DNA from: Panacagrimonas perspica | GTDB taxonomy: Bacteria; Pseudomonadota; Gammaproteobacteria; Nevskiales; Nevskiaceae | Direction of reading: 5' to 3' | Assembly: GCF_004364935.1 (NCBI RefSeq) | Contig: NZ_SOBT01000008.1 | Location: 372,001-436,000, forward strand | DNA: 64,000 nt | Shown: piece by piece, positions 35,544 through 44,736 of the stretch | How the letters are laid out: every line of letters begins with the position of its first letter | Position numbering within the stretch: position 1 is the stretch's first letter | Position numbers and translations under genes: made by a program | Notes under the pieces: model-generated | The model's database searches: none | What the model was told of the DNA's origin: nothing | Seen by the model: only the letters and a program-made list of their open reading frames with translations

Positions 35544-35863
35544 CGAGGCGCCGAGACTGCATCGCGCGCACGGCGCGGTGTAGGTTCTTGCAGCCCGTCG
35601 ACCCGCAACGGCGGCCACGGGTCGCGCATCCCCTGCTCAAGCGGGAACCTGCTGACGACCTGCGGGCGTCGATCGGGATCGGCAGCGGTTCGAAGATCTC
35701 GACACCTCGTCGCCCGACGAAGTCCTGCGATGTTGCTTTCGCGCCTGCGAACCGCACCGATCCCACCTGCCGACCTTTCGATCGGGGACACCACTGCGGT
35801 CTTTGACCCTTAATGCATCGGACAGGAGCCGCATGGCGGAGTCCTCAACTCGAGGCATCAGGA
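35544..35863. other. 320-bp intergenic region after fliD
   Basis: No gene, REP element or RNA gene is seen. No intrinsic terminator with a T tract was found. It may hold the promoter of the hydrolase gene. Confidence 0.5.
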
Positions 35864-36772
35864 ATGGCGTCGGAATCCCTTTCAAGAATCGTCACTCGTC
35901 GTATCCCGTTCGACTTTCCGCAGGATGTGAAGCCGCACTGGATTCCCGACAAACCCGAGCTCGCGCACTTGTGGAACGGCGCCTCGATGACCATGCCCTA
36001 CCTCGAACCGTTCCTGATACGAACGATGCGCGAGGCGCTCAAGCAGGTTCAGGATCCCGTCGTGCACGCCGATGGCGAAGCGTTCATATCGCAGGAAGGG
36101 CAGCACTACCGCGTCCACCGGCGCTTCAACGACCAGCTCATCGCCAGCGGCGGATATACGGAACTCGCCGCCGTCGAGGCGCAGATGGAAGTGTTCTACG
36201 CCAAGCTGTCGACCCGATCCCTGGGCTGTCGTCTCGCGTTCTCGGCCGGATTCGAGTCGATGACGATGGGCATGACGCGCTGGCTCATCGGCGAGCGATG
36301 CAAGCTGTTCAAGGATGCGGATCCGCGCGTCGTGTCCTTCGTGCTCTGGCACATGGTCGAGGAGACCGAGCACAAGACGGTGGCGTTCGACGTCTACCAG
36401 ACCCTCTACGGGAATTACTGGCAACGGATGTTCGGCGTCCTGCACGGCTCGTACGGCGTGCTGAATTTCGGCGTCCGCGCATGCGTGCTGATGCTGAAGA
36501 AGGATGGCCTCTGGAAGGGCTGGCGGTCGCGCTGGAAATTCTTCGCGCAAGGGGTCACCGCGGTACGCCACATCGGGCCCTACCTGCTGCGGGCGATGCT
36601 GCCCTGGCACGACCCCCGGGCCGAGCGTGACCTGGAATGGGTCCGCGAGTGGCTCGCGCGATTCCCCGCAGACGTCGCGGACGGCTCGATCCCCATGGTC
36701 GATACCCGCGATCCGCTGATGCCCGTCCCTTCAATGACCGTCAAATCCAACGAGGTGAGCTATGGAACATGA
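35864..36772 (+). CDS. Predicted metal-dependent hydrolase (COG3687/PF10118 type)
   Basis: A 302-aa protein with family motifs KPHWIPDKPELAHLWNGASM, EGQHYRVHRRFNDQL, AFSAGFESMTMG and VLWHMVEETEHKTVAFDVYQ. The Glu/His clusters suggest a helical di-metal site. Family knowledge: predicted hydrolases, substrate generally unknown, often near lipid or aromatic catabolism genes. The start is uncertain: ATG 35864 chosen, ATG 35813 in frame adds 17 residues and neither has a strong ribosome site. The 3' end overlaps the next gene by 11 bp, so they are one operon. Confidence 0.8.
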   Translation: MASESLSRIVTRRIPFDFPQDVKPHWIPDKPELAHLWNGASMTMPYLEPFLIRTMREALKQVQDPVVHADGEAFISQEGQHYRVHRRFNDQLIASGGYTELAAVEAQMEVFYAKLSTRSLGCRLAFSAGFESMTMGMTRWLIGERCKLFKDADPRVVSFVLWHMVEETEHKTVAFDVYQTLYGNYWQRMFGVLHGSYGVLNFGVRACVLMLKKDGLWKGWRSRWKFFAQGVTAVRHIGPYLLRAMLPWHDPRAERDLEWVREWLARFPADVADGSIPMVDTRDPLMPVPSMTVKSNEVSYGT

Positions 36773-37244
36773 GATCAAGGATACCCAGCGTCTGCTGGTC
36801 GGCAGCGGCGCGCTGTTGCTTCTGTTCGCAGGACTGGCCGGATTCGGGTTCCTGTTCTTCCTGCTGGGCAAGATCGAGCTGTGGCCGTTCCTCTACATCG
36901 AATACCAGATGCCGGGCTCGCTCAAGGCATGGCGGATGACCCATCTGGAAGGCGTGATCAACGGCCTGATCCAGTGGATCTTCGCGCTGATGCTGCCCTT
37001 GCTGCCGTTCGCGGCGAAGACGCTTCGGCGCATGAGCCTCGGGTTCATCTCGATCGGATGGCTGTTCACGGTGGCTTCGCTGTTCGACGCGATCTTCCCC
37101 AACAGCCGGGGCCTGGCCTTCGGTGGCGAGATCACCAACACCATCGCCTTCCTGATGTTCTACTTCGGCATCCTGGTGTTGATCGTGATCCTGATCGCGA
37201 TCGCCTGGCGAACCCTGGTCGGCGGTCGCGGCGGCCGCGGATGA
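36762..37244 (+). CDS. Four-helix membrane protein resembling styrene oxide isomerase
   Basis: A 160-aa protein with four hydrophobic segments: LLVGSGALLLLFAGLAGFGF, LIQWIFALMLPLLPFAA, SLGFISIGWLFTVASLFDAI and IAFLMFYFGILVLIVILIAI. The stretch FLYIEYQMPGSLKAWRMTHL followed by EGVING, and later PNSRGLAFGGE, resembles the StyC-type isomerase pattern (IEF-PG--AW--AH--N-G, NRGLSFG). Those enzymes rearrange epoxides to aldehydes and use a heme bound by a His; His60 in the MTHLEG motif would be the equivalent. Similarity is from memory of motifs, so the function is tentative. Coupled to the hydrolase gene upstream. Confidence 0.5.
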   Translation: MEHEIKDTQRLLVGSGALLLLFAGLAGFGFLFFLLGKIELWPFLYIEYQMPGSLKAWRMTHLEGVINGLIQWIFALMLPLLPFAAKTLRRMSLGFISIGWLFTVASLFDAIFPNSRGLAFGGEITNTIAFLMFYFGILVLIVILIAIAWRTLVGGRGGRG

Positions 37245-37504
37245 GTCCGGCCTGAGACGCCTCGAGGCCTGCGGCGGAGGACGTCGTCCTGGGGTGAACC
37301 CTTGCGTCCTCCGCAGGACTCCTCGCATTGAACGCCCGCCCGCCGCCGCGGGTGGGAAAGCCAGATCGAAAGGATGGGCTTTCTGCAGGCCTCCGGACAT
37401 ATGATCCCGCCCGGCAATCACACACCACCCCATAGAGGGTGACGGATTGCAGACGGCAGCGCGTGATGGCGCTGGCCGTGGATCGTGCCAAGGGAGGAGT
37501 CATC

Positions 37505-40288
37505 GTGAAGTCAGCCGCCAATGCGACCAGCCTGCCCCAGGGCCTGATCGCAACCAAGCTCGTGCCCGCCGCCATGGACAGGCGCCTGGTGTCGCGTGAG
37601 TCCTTGTTCGGCTCGCGGACGGGCTGGGGTGGCATGTCGCCGGTGGTCAGCATCGTCGCGGCGGCGGGCTCCGGGAAATCGACCCTGATGGCCCAGCTGC
37701 ATCACGACATGGTCGAGCAGGGGGTCTCCACCTGCTGGCTGAGCCTGGACGCGGACGACAACACGCCGGCGGTGTTCGCGGTCTATTTCCTTTCCGCGCT
37801 GAGCAGCGTCGACCCGAATCTCGCGCGCGAGGACCTCTCGACGCTGCGGTCCAACCCGGTTCGCGACTTCGACGTGTTCTTCGACGCCCTGGTCGCGCGC
37901 CTTTCGGCGATCGACCGGCCCACGACCGTTTTCATCGACGATTTCCAGCACATCGGTCATCCGCGGGTCCTGCGTTTCCTCAACCGGCTGCTGGCGCACC
38001 TGCCGCCCTGTCTTCACCTCGTCTTCGCCAGCCGGGTCCAGCTCCCGCTCGACCTCGCGCGCCTGCGCGTGGCGGGCGCGCTGATCGAGGTCGACCAGGA
38101 TCACCTCAACTTCGATGCGACCCAGGCGGGCGTGTTCCTGAAGCGCTACCACGACGTGGAGCTCGCGCCGGACGACCTGCAGGCGCTCATCACGACCACC
38201 GAGGGCTGGCCGACCGGCATCCAGCTCGCCGCGCTGGCGATCCGGCGGCACCGCGGATCGGCCGGCGAGCTGATCAAGAGCTTCTCCGGGCGCGACAAGG
38301 ACCTGACCCGCTACCTGGTGGAGACGGTGCTCAGTTCGCAGTCGGAGATCGTGCGCCAGTTCCTGCTGACGACGGCGCCGCTGCGGCGCATGTCGCCCGA
38401 CCTGTGCCGCGCGACCTCCGGCCATGCCGACAGCGGCGAGATGCTGGAGCATCTCGAGCGCTGCAACCTGTTCGTGATCGCGCTGGACCGCAACGGACAG
38501 TGGTACCGCTACCACCATCTGTTCGCCGAGTTCCTGCAGAACGAACTCCGGCGCACCGCCCCGGAGGCCTACCGCGATGTCTGCGAACGGGCGGCCGACT
38601 GGTGCCAGGACAAGGATCTGACGACCGAGGCCATCCAGTACGCGCTCGATGGCGAGTGCTACGAAAAGGCAACCGACCTGATCGCGCGCCACAGCCCGAA
38701 GCTCGCGCAGTTCGACGGTGACCATTACACCGTCCTGGACTGGATGCGACGGCTGCCGACGCAGTTCCACGATCACCGTCCGGAGAGCCTGCTCGCGCAC
38801 GCCTGGTCGCGGGCGTTTTCGCGTGGCACCGGCATCGCGATGCAGCTCACCGAACAGGTACTCGAGGGACTCAAGGCGGAACCGGGTACGAACTGGGATC
38901 TCGACGACGCCCGCAGGCAGGGCCTGCGAGTCACGGCGCACGTGGTGCAGGCGGTGACGCATGCGGCCGCGGATGAGATGGAGTCGTGCTTCGCGCGGGC
39001 CGGCGAACTTCGCGCGAGCCTGCCGCCCTCCGAGGATTTCCTGATCGGGACGATCTGCAACTGTCTGAGCCTCTGCCACTTCGCCAAGGGTGACTTCGAA
39101 CTCAGCGCGAAGGTGGCAGTCGACGCCTACTTTCACGGCCAGCGGGCCGGCGCCGTGTTTCCCACGCTGTGGGCCGATTTCCTGCAGGTGATGGCCAACG
39201 TCGAGCTCGGACGCCTGCACACCGCGCACGAGGTCGCCCAGCGCGCCTATGCCTCGGCACGATCCGAAGGCTCGAGGCATTCCTACGGCGTCGGCCTGTC
39301 CAGCCTGATCAACGCGGAAATCGCGATCCAGCGCTGCAACTTCGACAGCGCGCGCGAGTTCCTCGGCGACGGGAGCATCTTCAAGGAAGTATTCGGTCCG
39401 GCCGAGCCGGTCCTCGCGGCCATCCGCAACGAGGCGCGGGCCCAGGCCTGGAACCAGGAACTCGGCGCCGCCTGTCGCGTCCTCGAGCAAGGGCAGCACA
39501 CGGCCCTCGGTACCCAGCATCCGCGTCTCTACGCGGCGCTGGCGATCGAAGAGGCGACGCTGCAGCTGATCGCTGGCGACACCGCCGGTGCGAGCCAGAC
39601 CGCGAGCAGGACGCGACTGCTCGACGATTCGGACAGCACCCGCACCTCGTTCTCGCGCCGCCCGCTGCGGGGCGCGCTGCAACTGCTGGCGGCCCGCTTC
39701 CAGCTCGCGCAGCAGAACCCGGATGCCGCGGCCAGGATCCTGACGCAGCTTCTGCAGGCCCGGGGCGCTCCGACCCAGGGGTGCTTCTTCCTCACGGTCA
39801 CCGCCGTACGCGCCGTCGCGCTCTGGAATGCCGATCGCCGCAATGACGCGGCGCGCGAACTCGACCGGGCGCTGCGCGCGGCCGCGCCGGAGTTCCACGT
39901 CTATCCGATCGCGTCGGCCGGGCGTGCGCTGCTTCCCGTTCTCGACGCCATCGCCCAGCGCCGGACCGACGCGGTGTCCTGCGCCGACCTCGACAAGAAG
40001 CTGCTGCTGCAGCGCAGCCTGCATTCGATCCTGCGCGGCGAGTCATCGGCGCAGCCGGCCGCGGAGACCAGGCCCGCGCGCCGGTCCGACATGGTCGAAT
40101 CGATGACGGTGCGGGAAACCGAACTGCTTCGCCTCGTCGACGCGGGCCTCGCCAATCGACAGCTCGCGGATGCGCTGCTGGTATCGGAGGCCACCGTGAA
40201 ATGGCATCTCCACAACATCTACGAAAAGATGGGCGTGCGCAGCCGCAGCGCGGCCGCTGCCCGGGCGCGCGAGATGCAGCTGTTCTGA
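37505..40288 (+). CDS. MalT-type LuxR-family transcriptional activator
   Basis: A 927-aa regulator of the large ATP-binding LuxR (LAL) class. Start GTG 37505 was chosen for the AGGGAGGAG site 5 nt upstream. Walker A (VSIVAAAGSGKSTLMAQLHH) is at about residues 40-60 and Walker B (TTVFIDDFQHI) at about 135-145. Helical TPR-like repeats fill about 400-820. The C-terminal HTH LuxR domain is MTVRETELLRLVDAGLANRQ then LADALLVSEATVKWHLHNIY. Family knowledge: inducer plus ATP drive oligomerisation and activation of nearby promoters. It is likely to control the MMPL-DUF1329-YCF48-DUF1302 genes that follow in the same direction. Confidence 0.9.
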   Translation: MKSAANATSLPQGLIATKLVPAAMDRRLVSRESLFGSRTGWGGMSPVVSIVAAAGSGKSTLMAQLHHDMVEQGVSTCWLSLDADDNTPAVFAVYFLSALSSVDPNLAREDLSTLRSNPVRDFDVFFDALVARLSAIDRPTTVFIDDFQHIGHPRVLRFLNRLLAHLPPCLHLVFASRVQLPLDLARLRVAGALIEVDQDHLNFDATQAGVFLKRYHDVELAPDDLQALITTTEGWPTGIQLAALAIRRHRGSAGELIKSFSGRDKDLTRYLVETVLSSQSEIVRQFLLTTAPLRRMSPDLCRATSGHADSGEMLEHLERCNLFVIALDRNGQWYRYHHLFAEFLQNELRRTAPEAYRDVCERAADWCQDKDLTTEAIQYALDGECYEKATDLIARHSPKLAQFDGDHYTVLDWMRRLPTQFHDHRPESLLAHAWSRAFSRGTGIAMQLTEQVLEGLKAEPGTNWDLDDARRQGLRVTAHVVQAVTHAAADEMESCFARAGELRASLPPSEDFLIGTICNCLSLCHFAKGDFELSAKVAVDAYFHGQRAGAVFPTLWADFLQVMANVELGRLHTAHEVAQRAYASARSEGSRHSYGVGLSSLINAEIAIQRCNFDSAREFLGDGSIFKEVFGPAEPVLAAIRNEARAQAWNQELGAACRVLEQGQHTALGTQHPRLYAALAIEEATLQLIAGDTAGASQTASRTRLLDDSDSTRTSFSRRPLRGALQLLAARFQLAQQNPDAAARILTQLLQARGAPTQGCFFLTVTAVRAVALWNADRRNDAARELDRALRAAAPEFHVYPIASAGRALLPVLDAIAQRRTDAVSCADLDKKLLLQRSLHSILRGESSAQPAAETRPARRSDMVESMTVRETELLRLVDAGLANRQLADALLVSEATVKWHLHNIYEKMGVRSRSAAAARAREMQLF

Positions 40289-40718
40289 ACGGCGCGATGC
40301 AGGCGGGGCGGGATGTGGCCTCGCAGGTCGGCGCCTGAATTGATGTGCGGCTTCGAGGCCAGCGCGTGAGCGTCGCGCCTGAATGCGCGCCCGACGGCCC
40401 TCGATGACGGCTGCGGTGCGACGCCGCCACCGCGCGCCAGCGCGCTAGCAGACCTCGAAGCGGGTCTCATCTTCTTTGCAGTGGCATGCACCAGATGCGG
40501 CGCCGGCGCGCCGGATCTCGCCGTGCGCAGGTGCGAAATCCGCTCGGCGATGCACGCGTTCGAGTGGACAGCCGTCTTCGCGCAGGCGCGCCGAATTGAT
40601 TGCGTCTGCCCATCGAAAGATCGGCTTATCGCGCAAGCCGGGTCGGCAGTATTGATGCCGGGCACGCCGTTTCGACGGCGGTTCTCCATTCCCAAAAAGG
40701 CGCTGTCCAGACTTGACC
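40289..40718. other. 430-bp intergenic region, probable control region of the MMPL/DUF1329 cluster
   Basis: No gene or REP element is seen. It separates the LuxR regulator from the cluster it may control. I cannot fix a promoter or a regulator site by eye. Confidence 0.45.
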
Positions 40719-43196
40719 ATGAAAACACCTTCCACGATCGCCGCTAGCGACATGGAACCGATGCGGTTCCGCATGGCGCGCTGGGTCATGGCGAATCGGG
40801 GCCTCGTGCTGATCATCTTCGCGCTCGCGACGATCGCTTTCGCCGTGGGCATTCCGCGCGTGGAGATCCGCACCATCTTCAAGGATCTTCTGCCCGCGGA
40901 CGATCCCTTCGTGCAGGTCTATTACGACCATCCGAATTTCGGAAACCCGCTGACCGTCTCCGTGATGATCAAGCGCAAGCAGGGCGACATCTACAACGCC
41001 GACACCTTGCAGAAGGTCTGGCAGATGACGCGGGACATCGATCTGACGCCGGGCATCGATCACGACCAGCTGATCTCGATCGCCACCGAGAAGCTCCGCT
41101 TCGCCGAGTCCACGCCCTACGGCATCGACATGCGTCCGCTGATGGACGACAGCGTCCCGTCGACGCCGGACGAGGTCAGCGACTTCCGTCGCCGCGTGGA
41201 GCAGTCACCCAACGCGCGCGTCTTCTACGTCGCTCGCGACGAGACCGCCACGCTGATCAATGCGACCTTCCTCGACAGCGTCGAGTACGGCGAGGCGTTC
41301 GAGTTCGTCCAGGACCTGGTGGCCAAGGCTGCGGACGACCAGCACGAGATCTACGTCGCCGGCCAGCCGACGCTGACCGGCTGGGTCTACAAGCTGCAGA
41401 AGCAGACGTACGAGATCTTTGCACTGACCCTGGGTCTGCTCGTGGTGCTGCTCGTGCTCTACATGCGCAACATCGCCGGCGTCGTGATGCCGGTCGTCTG
41501 CGCGGCGATGGCGGCCATCTGGGGCGTCGGCTTCATCGGCTGGCTGGACCGTCCGATCGAACCGCTGCTGACCATCGTGCCGCTGCTGCTGGTGGCACGC
41601 ACGCTCTCGCACTGCATCCAGTACACGGAGCGTTACTACGAGGTTCTCGAACACCTCAAGGACAAGCGCAAAGCGGCGGAAGTGTCGATGGGCGTGATGC
41701 TCGCGCCGTCGGTGCTCGGAATCATGGCCGACGTCTTCGGCATCGTGTTCATCGCGCTGGCGCCGATCACGGCGATGTACAACCACGCGCTGTTCTGCGG
41801 CGCCTGGGCGCTCTGGCTCATCCCCAACGGCGTGTTCCTGGCCTCGATCCTGCTGTCCTACCTGCCGGTGCCGACGAACGCGGACCGGATCTCCGGTGGA
41901 GCGGCCAAGGAAACCGGCATTCACCGCGCGCAGAAGATCCTGCTGAGCCGCATCGCGCTGCTCACCTACGGCAAGTACGCCAGGTTCACGGCGGTCGTGG
42001 TCGTGGTGATCGGCGCGGTCGCGACCTACGAGTCCTTCCACATCAAGATCGGAAATCCGACCGAGGGCAGCAACCTGCTCTGGCACGACTCGGAGTTCAA
42101 CACGGCGGTTCGTGCGATCAACAGCCACTTCCCGGGCATGAACACGCTCGAGATCGTGCTCGAGGCCAAGACCCGCGACAAGAACGTGCGCGTCGCCCGC
42201 ACGCCGGAGGTCGCGGAGGTGGCGTCGAGGATCCAGGCCATGGTCGAGTCCGACCTGACGCTGGCACCCCAGGCCACGTTGTCGTTCACCGATTACATGA
42301 TGGAAGGCAACCGCCTGTTCTCCGGCGGCAACCCGCGCTGGCTGCCGCTCGACCCGACGGTCGCCGCGGTGCGCGCCGCCGGCACCGCGGTGGTGTTCGG
42401 CTCCAACCCGGTCAACTTCGGACACGTGTCGGATTTCGAATTCCAGAGTTCGACGATTTCGCTGTGGTTCAAGGACAACAAGCAGGAGACGGTCGACGCC
42501 GCACTGGCCAGCGCGCGGCGCGCGGTCGAGGCGGTAGGCGAAGATCACCCCCAGTTCCGTGTTCGCATGGCGACCGGATTCATCGCGTTGCAGCAGGCGA
42601 TGAACAACGTCGTGCATCGCTACCACTGGTTCATCCTGGCGATGGTCAACATCGCGATCGGGATCATCTCGGCGATCGCGTATCGCTCGTTCGTCGCAGC
42701 CCTGCTGCTGCTGATCCCCGTGAACCTGTCGAACTTCCTGCTCGTCGCCGCGATGAAGTGGATGGGCATCGGCCTCGACATCAATGCGGTCATCGTCGCG
42801 GTGATGGGCGTGGGCGTGGGTATCGACTACGGCATCTACCTGCTGTCGCGCATCTGCGAGGAGTTCACCGCGCAGGGCCAGGACTGGGAGCGTGCCATCA
42901 CCGAGGCGCTCACCACGACCGGCAAGGCGATCATGTTCACCGCCTCGATCATGCTCATCGGCATCCTGCCCTGGTACTTCATGTCGGATCTCAAGTTCAT
43001 GGCCGACATGGGGCTGCTGCTGGTCGCGATCATGCTGATCAACATGGTCTTGTCGCTGGTCGTCCTGCCGCTGCTGGTCTGGTTCGTCAAGCCGAGCTTC
43101 GCCTCGCGCGAGGACCTTGCGCTGAGCGAGAACATCGACCTTTCGAAATACATGACGCCGCCCGTCGTGGCCGCCGTCCTGGCGAGCGAGAAATAA
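40719..43196 (+). CDS. MMPL/RND-superfamily membrane transporter
   Basis: An 825-aa integral membrane protein with two RND halves. After TM1 (LVLIIFALATIAFAVGIPRV) comes a periplasmic domain, TM2-6 around 225-390 (EIFALTLGLLVVLLVLYMRN, MLAPSVLGIMADVFGIVFIA), a second TM1-like helix (FTAVVVVVIGAVATYES), a second periplasmic domain and TM8-12. TM10 carries IVAVMGVGVGIDYGIYLLSR, a typical RND/MMPL motif. These proteins move hydrophobic or lipid-like molecules using proton energy. Start ATG 40719 has no clear ribosome site; ATG 40752 is possible. It heads a set with DUF1329, YCF48 and DUF1302 genes, a recurring combination in proteobacteria that use hydrophobic carbon sources. Confidence 0.85.
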   Translation: MKTPSTIAASDMEPMRFRMARWVMANRGLVLIIFALATIAFAVGIPRVEIRTIFKDLLPADDPFVQVYYDHPNFGNPLTVSVMIKRKQGDIYNADTLQKVWQMTRDIDLTPGIDHDQLISIATEKLRFAESTPYGIDMRPLMDDSVPSTPDEVSDFRRRVEQSPNARVFYVARDETATLINATFLDSVEYGEAFEFVQDLVAKAADDQHEIYVAGQPTLTGWVYKLQKQTYEIFALTLGLLVVLLVLYMRNIAGVVMPVVCAAMAAIWGVGFIGWLDRPIEPLLTIVPLLLVARTLSHCIQYTERYYEVLEHLKDKRKAAEVSMGVMLAPSVLGIMADVFGIVFIALAPITAMYNHALFCGAWALWLIPNGVFLASILLSYLPVPTNADRISGGAAKETGIHRAQKILLSRIALLTYGKYARFTAVVVVVIGAVATYESFHIKIGNPTEGSNLLWHDSEFNTAVRAINSHFPGMNTLEIVLEAKTRDKNVRVARTPEVAEVASRIQAMVESDLTLAPQATLSFTDYMMEGNRLFSGGNPRWLPLDPTVAAVRAAGTAVVFGSNPVNFGHVSDFEFQSSTISLWFKDNKQETVDAALASARRAVEAVGEDHPQFRVRMATGFIALQQAMNNVVHRYHWFILAMVNIAIGIISAIAYRSFVAALLLLIPVNLSNFLLVAAMKWMGIGLDINAVIVAVMGVGVGIDYGIYLLSRICEEFTAQGQDWERAITEALTTTGKAIMFTASIMLIGILPWYFMSDLKFMADMGLLLVAIMLINMVLSLVVLPLLVWFVKPSFASREDLALSENIDLSKYMTPPVVAAVLASEK

Positions 43197-43277
43197 GCCG
43201 CACCGAACCTAGCGTTCTGCGGCCCGGAACGTCGCCCCCCGGATATCGCGGGTGATAGCGGTCCATGGAGAAATAAA

Positions 43278-44660
43278 ATGAGAATCAGAAAGTACGACGT
43301 CGATTACGGCAGGCGCGCCCTGATGCAGAACCTGGCGATCGGCGCCGGCGCCGGCGTCCTGACGCCGCTGTCGAAGGTCTTCGCCGCGCAGGGAGAGATC
43401 CGCAAGTCCTATCCCGATGAGCTGCTGTCGATCGATGCGTACACCAAGGGCAAGGTGAAGACCGGTGACACGATCAATGCCAGCAACGTCGAACTGGTCA
43501 AGGAACTCCTGGATCCCTGCATCTACATGCAGGTGAAGAGCGAGGGACGCAAGTTCCGCATCAAGAAGACGCAGACCGACTGGTCCACGATGTTCCCGGC
43601 CGAGTTCTACGAGGCGACGCTGCGCAGCACGAAGTCGCCCGGCAAGTTCGATGCGGACGGCAATGTCGTCACGCAGGATGGAAAATCCTGGGTGGGCGGC
43701 CTGCCGTTCCCCGACCCCAAGACCGGCGACGAAGTGCAGGCCAATCTGTGCCTGTCCTGGGGTCGCGCGGACTACAACCAGTACGCGGTCAACGACGTCG
43801 TGCTCAACCCCGACGGCAGCGTCGGTTACGACTACGAGTTCGTGTGGTCGGAGCTGCAGACGCAGGCCCGCATGGACGGCAAGATCTTCCAGAACAAGGC
43901 CGATCTTCTGCGCTACCAGACGGTGTTGTTCACCTCCACCCAGGACGTGGCCGGCAGCTCGTTCCTGTCGATCTGGTACTACGACCAGCGCAAGTTCCCC
44001 GGCCTCTACGGCTACCTGCCGCAGTTCAAGCGTGTTCGCCAGTTCCCGACCAACCAGCGCTTCGAGCCGCTGATCCCGGGCGTGACCTGGTTCCTCACCG
44101 ATCCCTGGGCTGCAGGCGATCCGATGCGCACCTGGGGCGAGTACAAGATCGTGGAGCGCAAGCCCATGCTCGGCGCCTACAACGTGACCGCCGACATCGA
44201 CCAGCCCAACTGGATGGCGAAGGTCCACGGTGGCCCGAAGGGCACCACGTTCTTCGACACGGATTTCGAATTCGTGCCCGAGGTGATCGTGCTGGAGTCC
44301 AAGCCCACCGCCTATCCGCGTGCACCCGTGGGACGTCGCCTCGCGTACATCGATGCCCGCAACAGCATCTACAACGGCAATACGCGATACGACCGCCAGG
44401 ACAAGCCCTGGGTGAATTTCGAAACCGCCTTCGGCCAGTACAAGAAGGGCGACAAGGTCGTCTACGGTCCGGACGGCAAGAACCCGGCGTGGTCGTGGAC
44501 CTACTGCATGTCCTACGACATGCAGACCAAGCGCATGAGCCGCGTGCGCCACCTCGAGCAATGCGGCGCTGGCTACAAGAGCGTGTTCAGCGCCGACAAC
44601 GAGGAGATGTACAACAAGTGGTGCACCCAGCAGGCGATCCAGCGCCTCGGTTCGGTGTAG
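43278..44660 (+). CDS. DUF1329 protein with Tat-like signal (copy 1)
   Basis: A 460-aa exported protein. The N-terminus has a twin-arginine pattern (DYGRRALMQNLAIGAGAGVL). The mature part begins EIRKSYPDELLSIDAYTKGK and has family landmarks SWVGGLPFPDPKTGDEVQ, WYYDQRKFPGLYGYLPQFKR, VRQFPTNQRFEPLIPG, WAAGDPMRTWGEYKI and KAYPRAP-type strands. DUF1329 proteins are LolB/outer-membrane-associated carriers of unknown ligand that co-occur with DUF1302 barrels and MMPL pumps. ATG 43278 has GGAGA. It is 45-50% identical by eye to the second copy at 47987. Confidence 0.88.
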   Translation: MRIRKYDVDYGRRALMQNLAIGAGAGVLTPLSKVFAAQGEIRKSYPDELLSIDAYTKGKVKTGDTINASNVELVKELLDPCIYMQVKSEGRKFRIKKTQTDWSTMFPAEFYEATLRSTKSPGKFDADGNVVTQDGKSWVGGLPFPDPKTGDEVQANLCLSWGRADYNQYAVNDVVLNPDGSVGYDYEFVWSELQTQARMDGKIFQNKADLLRYQTVLFTSTQDVAGSSFLSIWYYDQRKFPGLYGYLPQFKRVRQFPTNQRFEPLIPGVTWFLTDPWAAGDPMRTWGEYKIVERKPMLGAYNVTADIDQPNWMAKVHGGPKGTTFFDTDFEFVPEVIVLESKPTAYPRAPVGRRLAYIDARNSIYNGNTRYDRQDKPWVNFETAFGQYKKGDKVVYGPDGKNPAWSWTYCMSYDMQTKRMSRVRHLEQCGAGYKSVFSADNEEMYNKWCTQQAIQRLGSV

Positions 44661-44736
44661 CCCTCGCCGGCATACCGGTGCATTCCCCCGGTCCACGGCG
44701 ACGTGGACCGGTGCTTCTCTCCACCAGGTCGAAAGC

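Noticed and set aside
37511-40024. An 837-codon minus-strand frame over the LuxR-type gene
   Set aside because: Antisense shadow; no recognisable domain.
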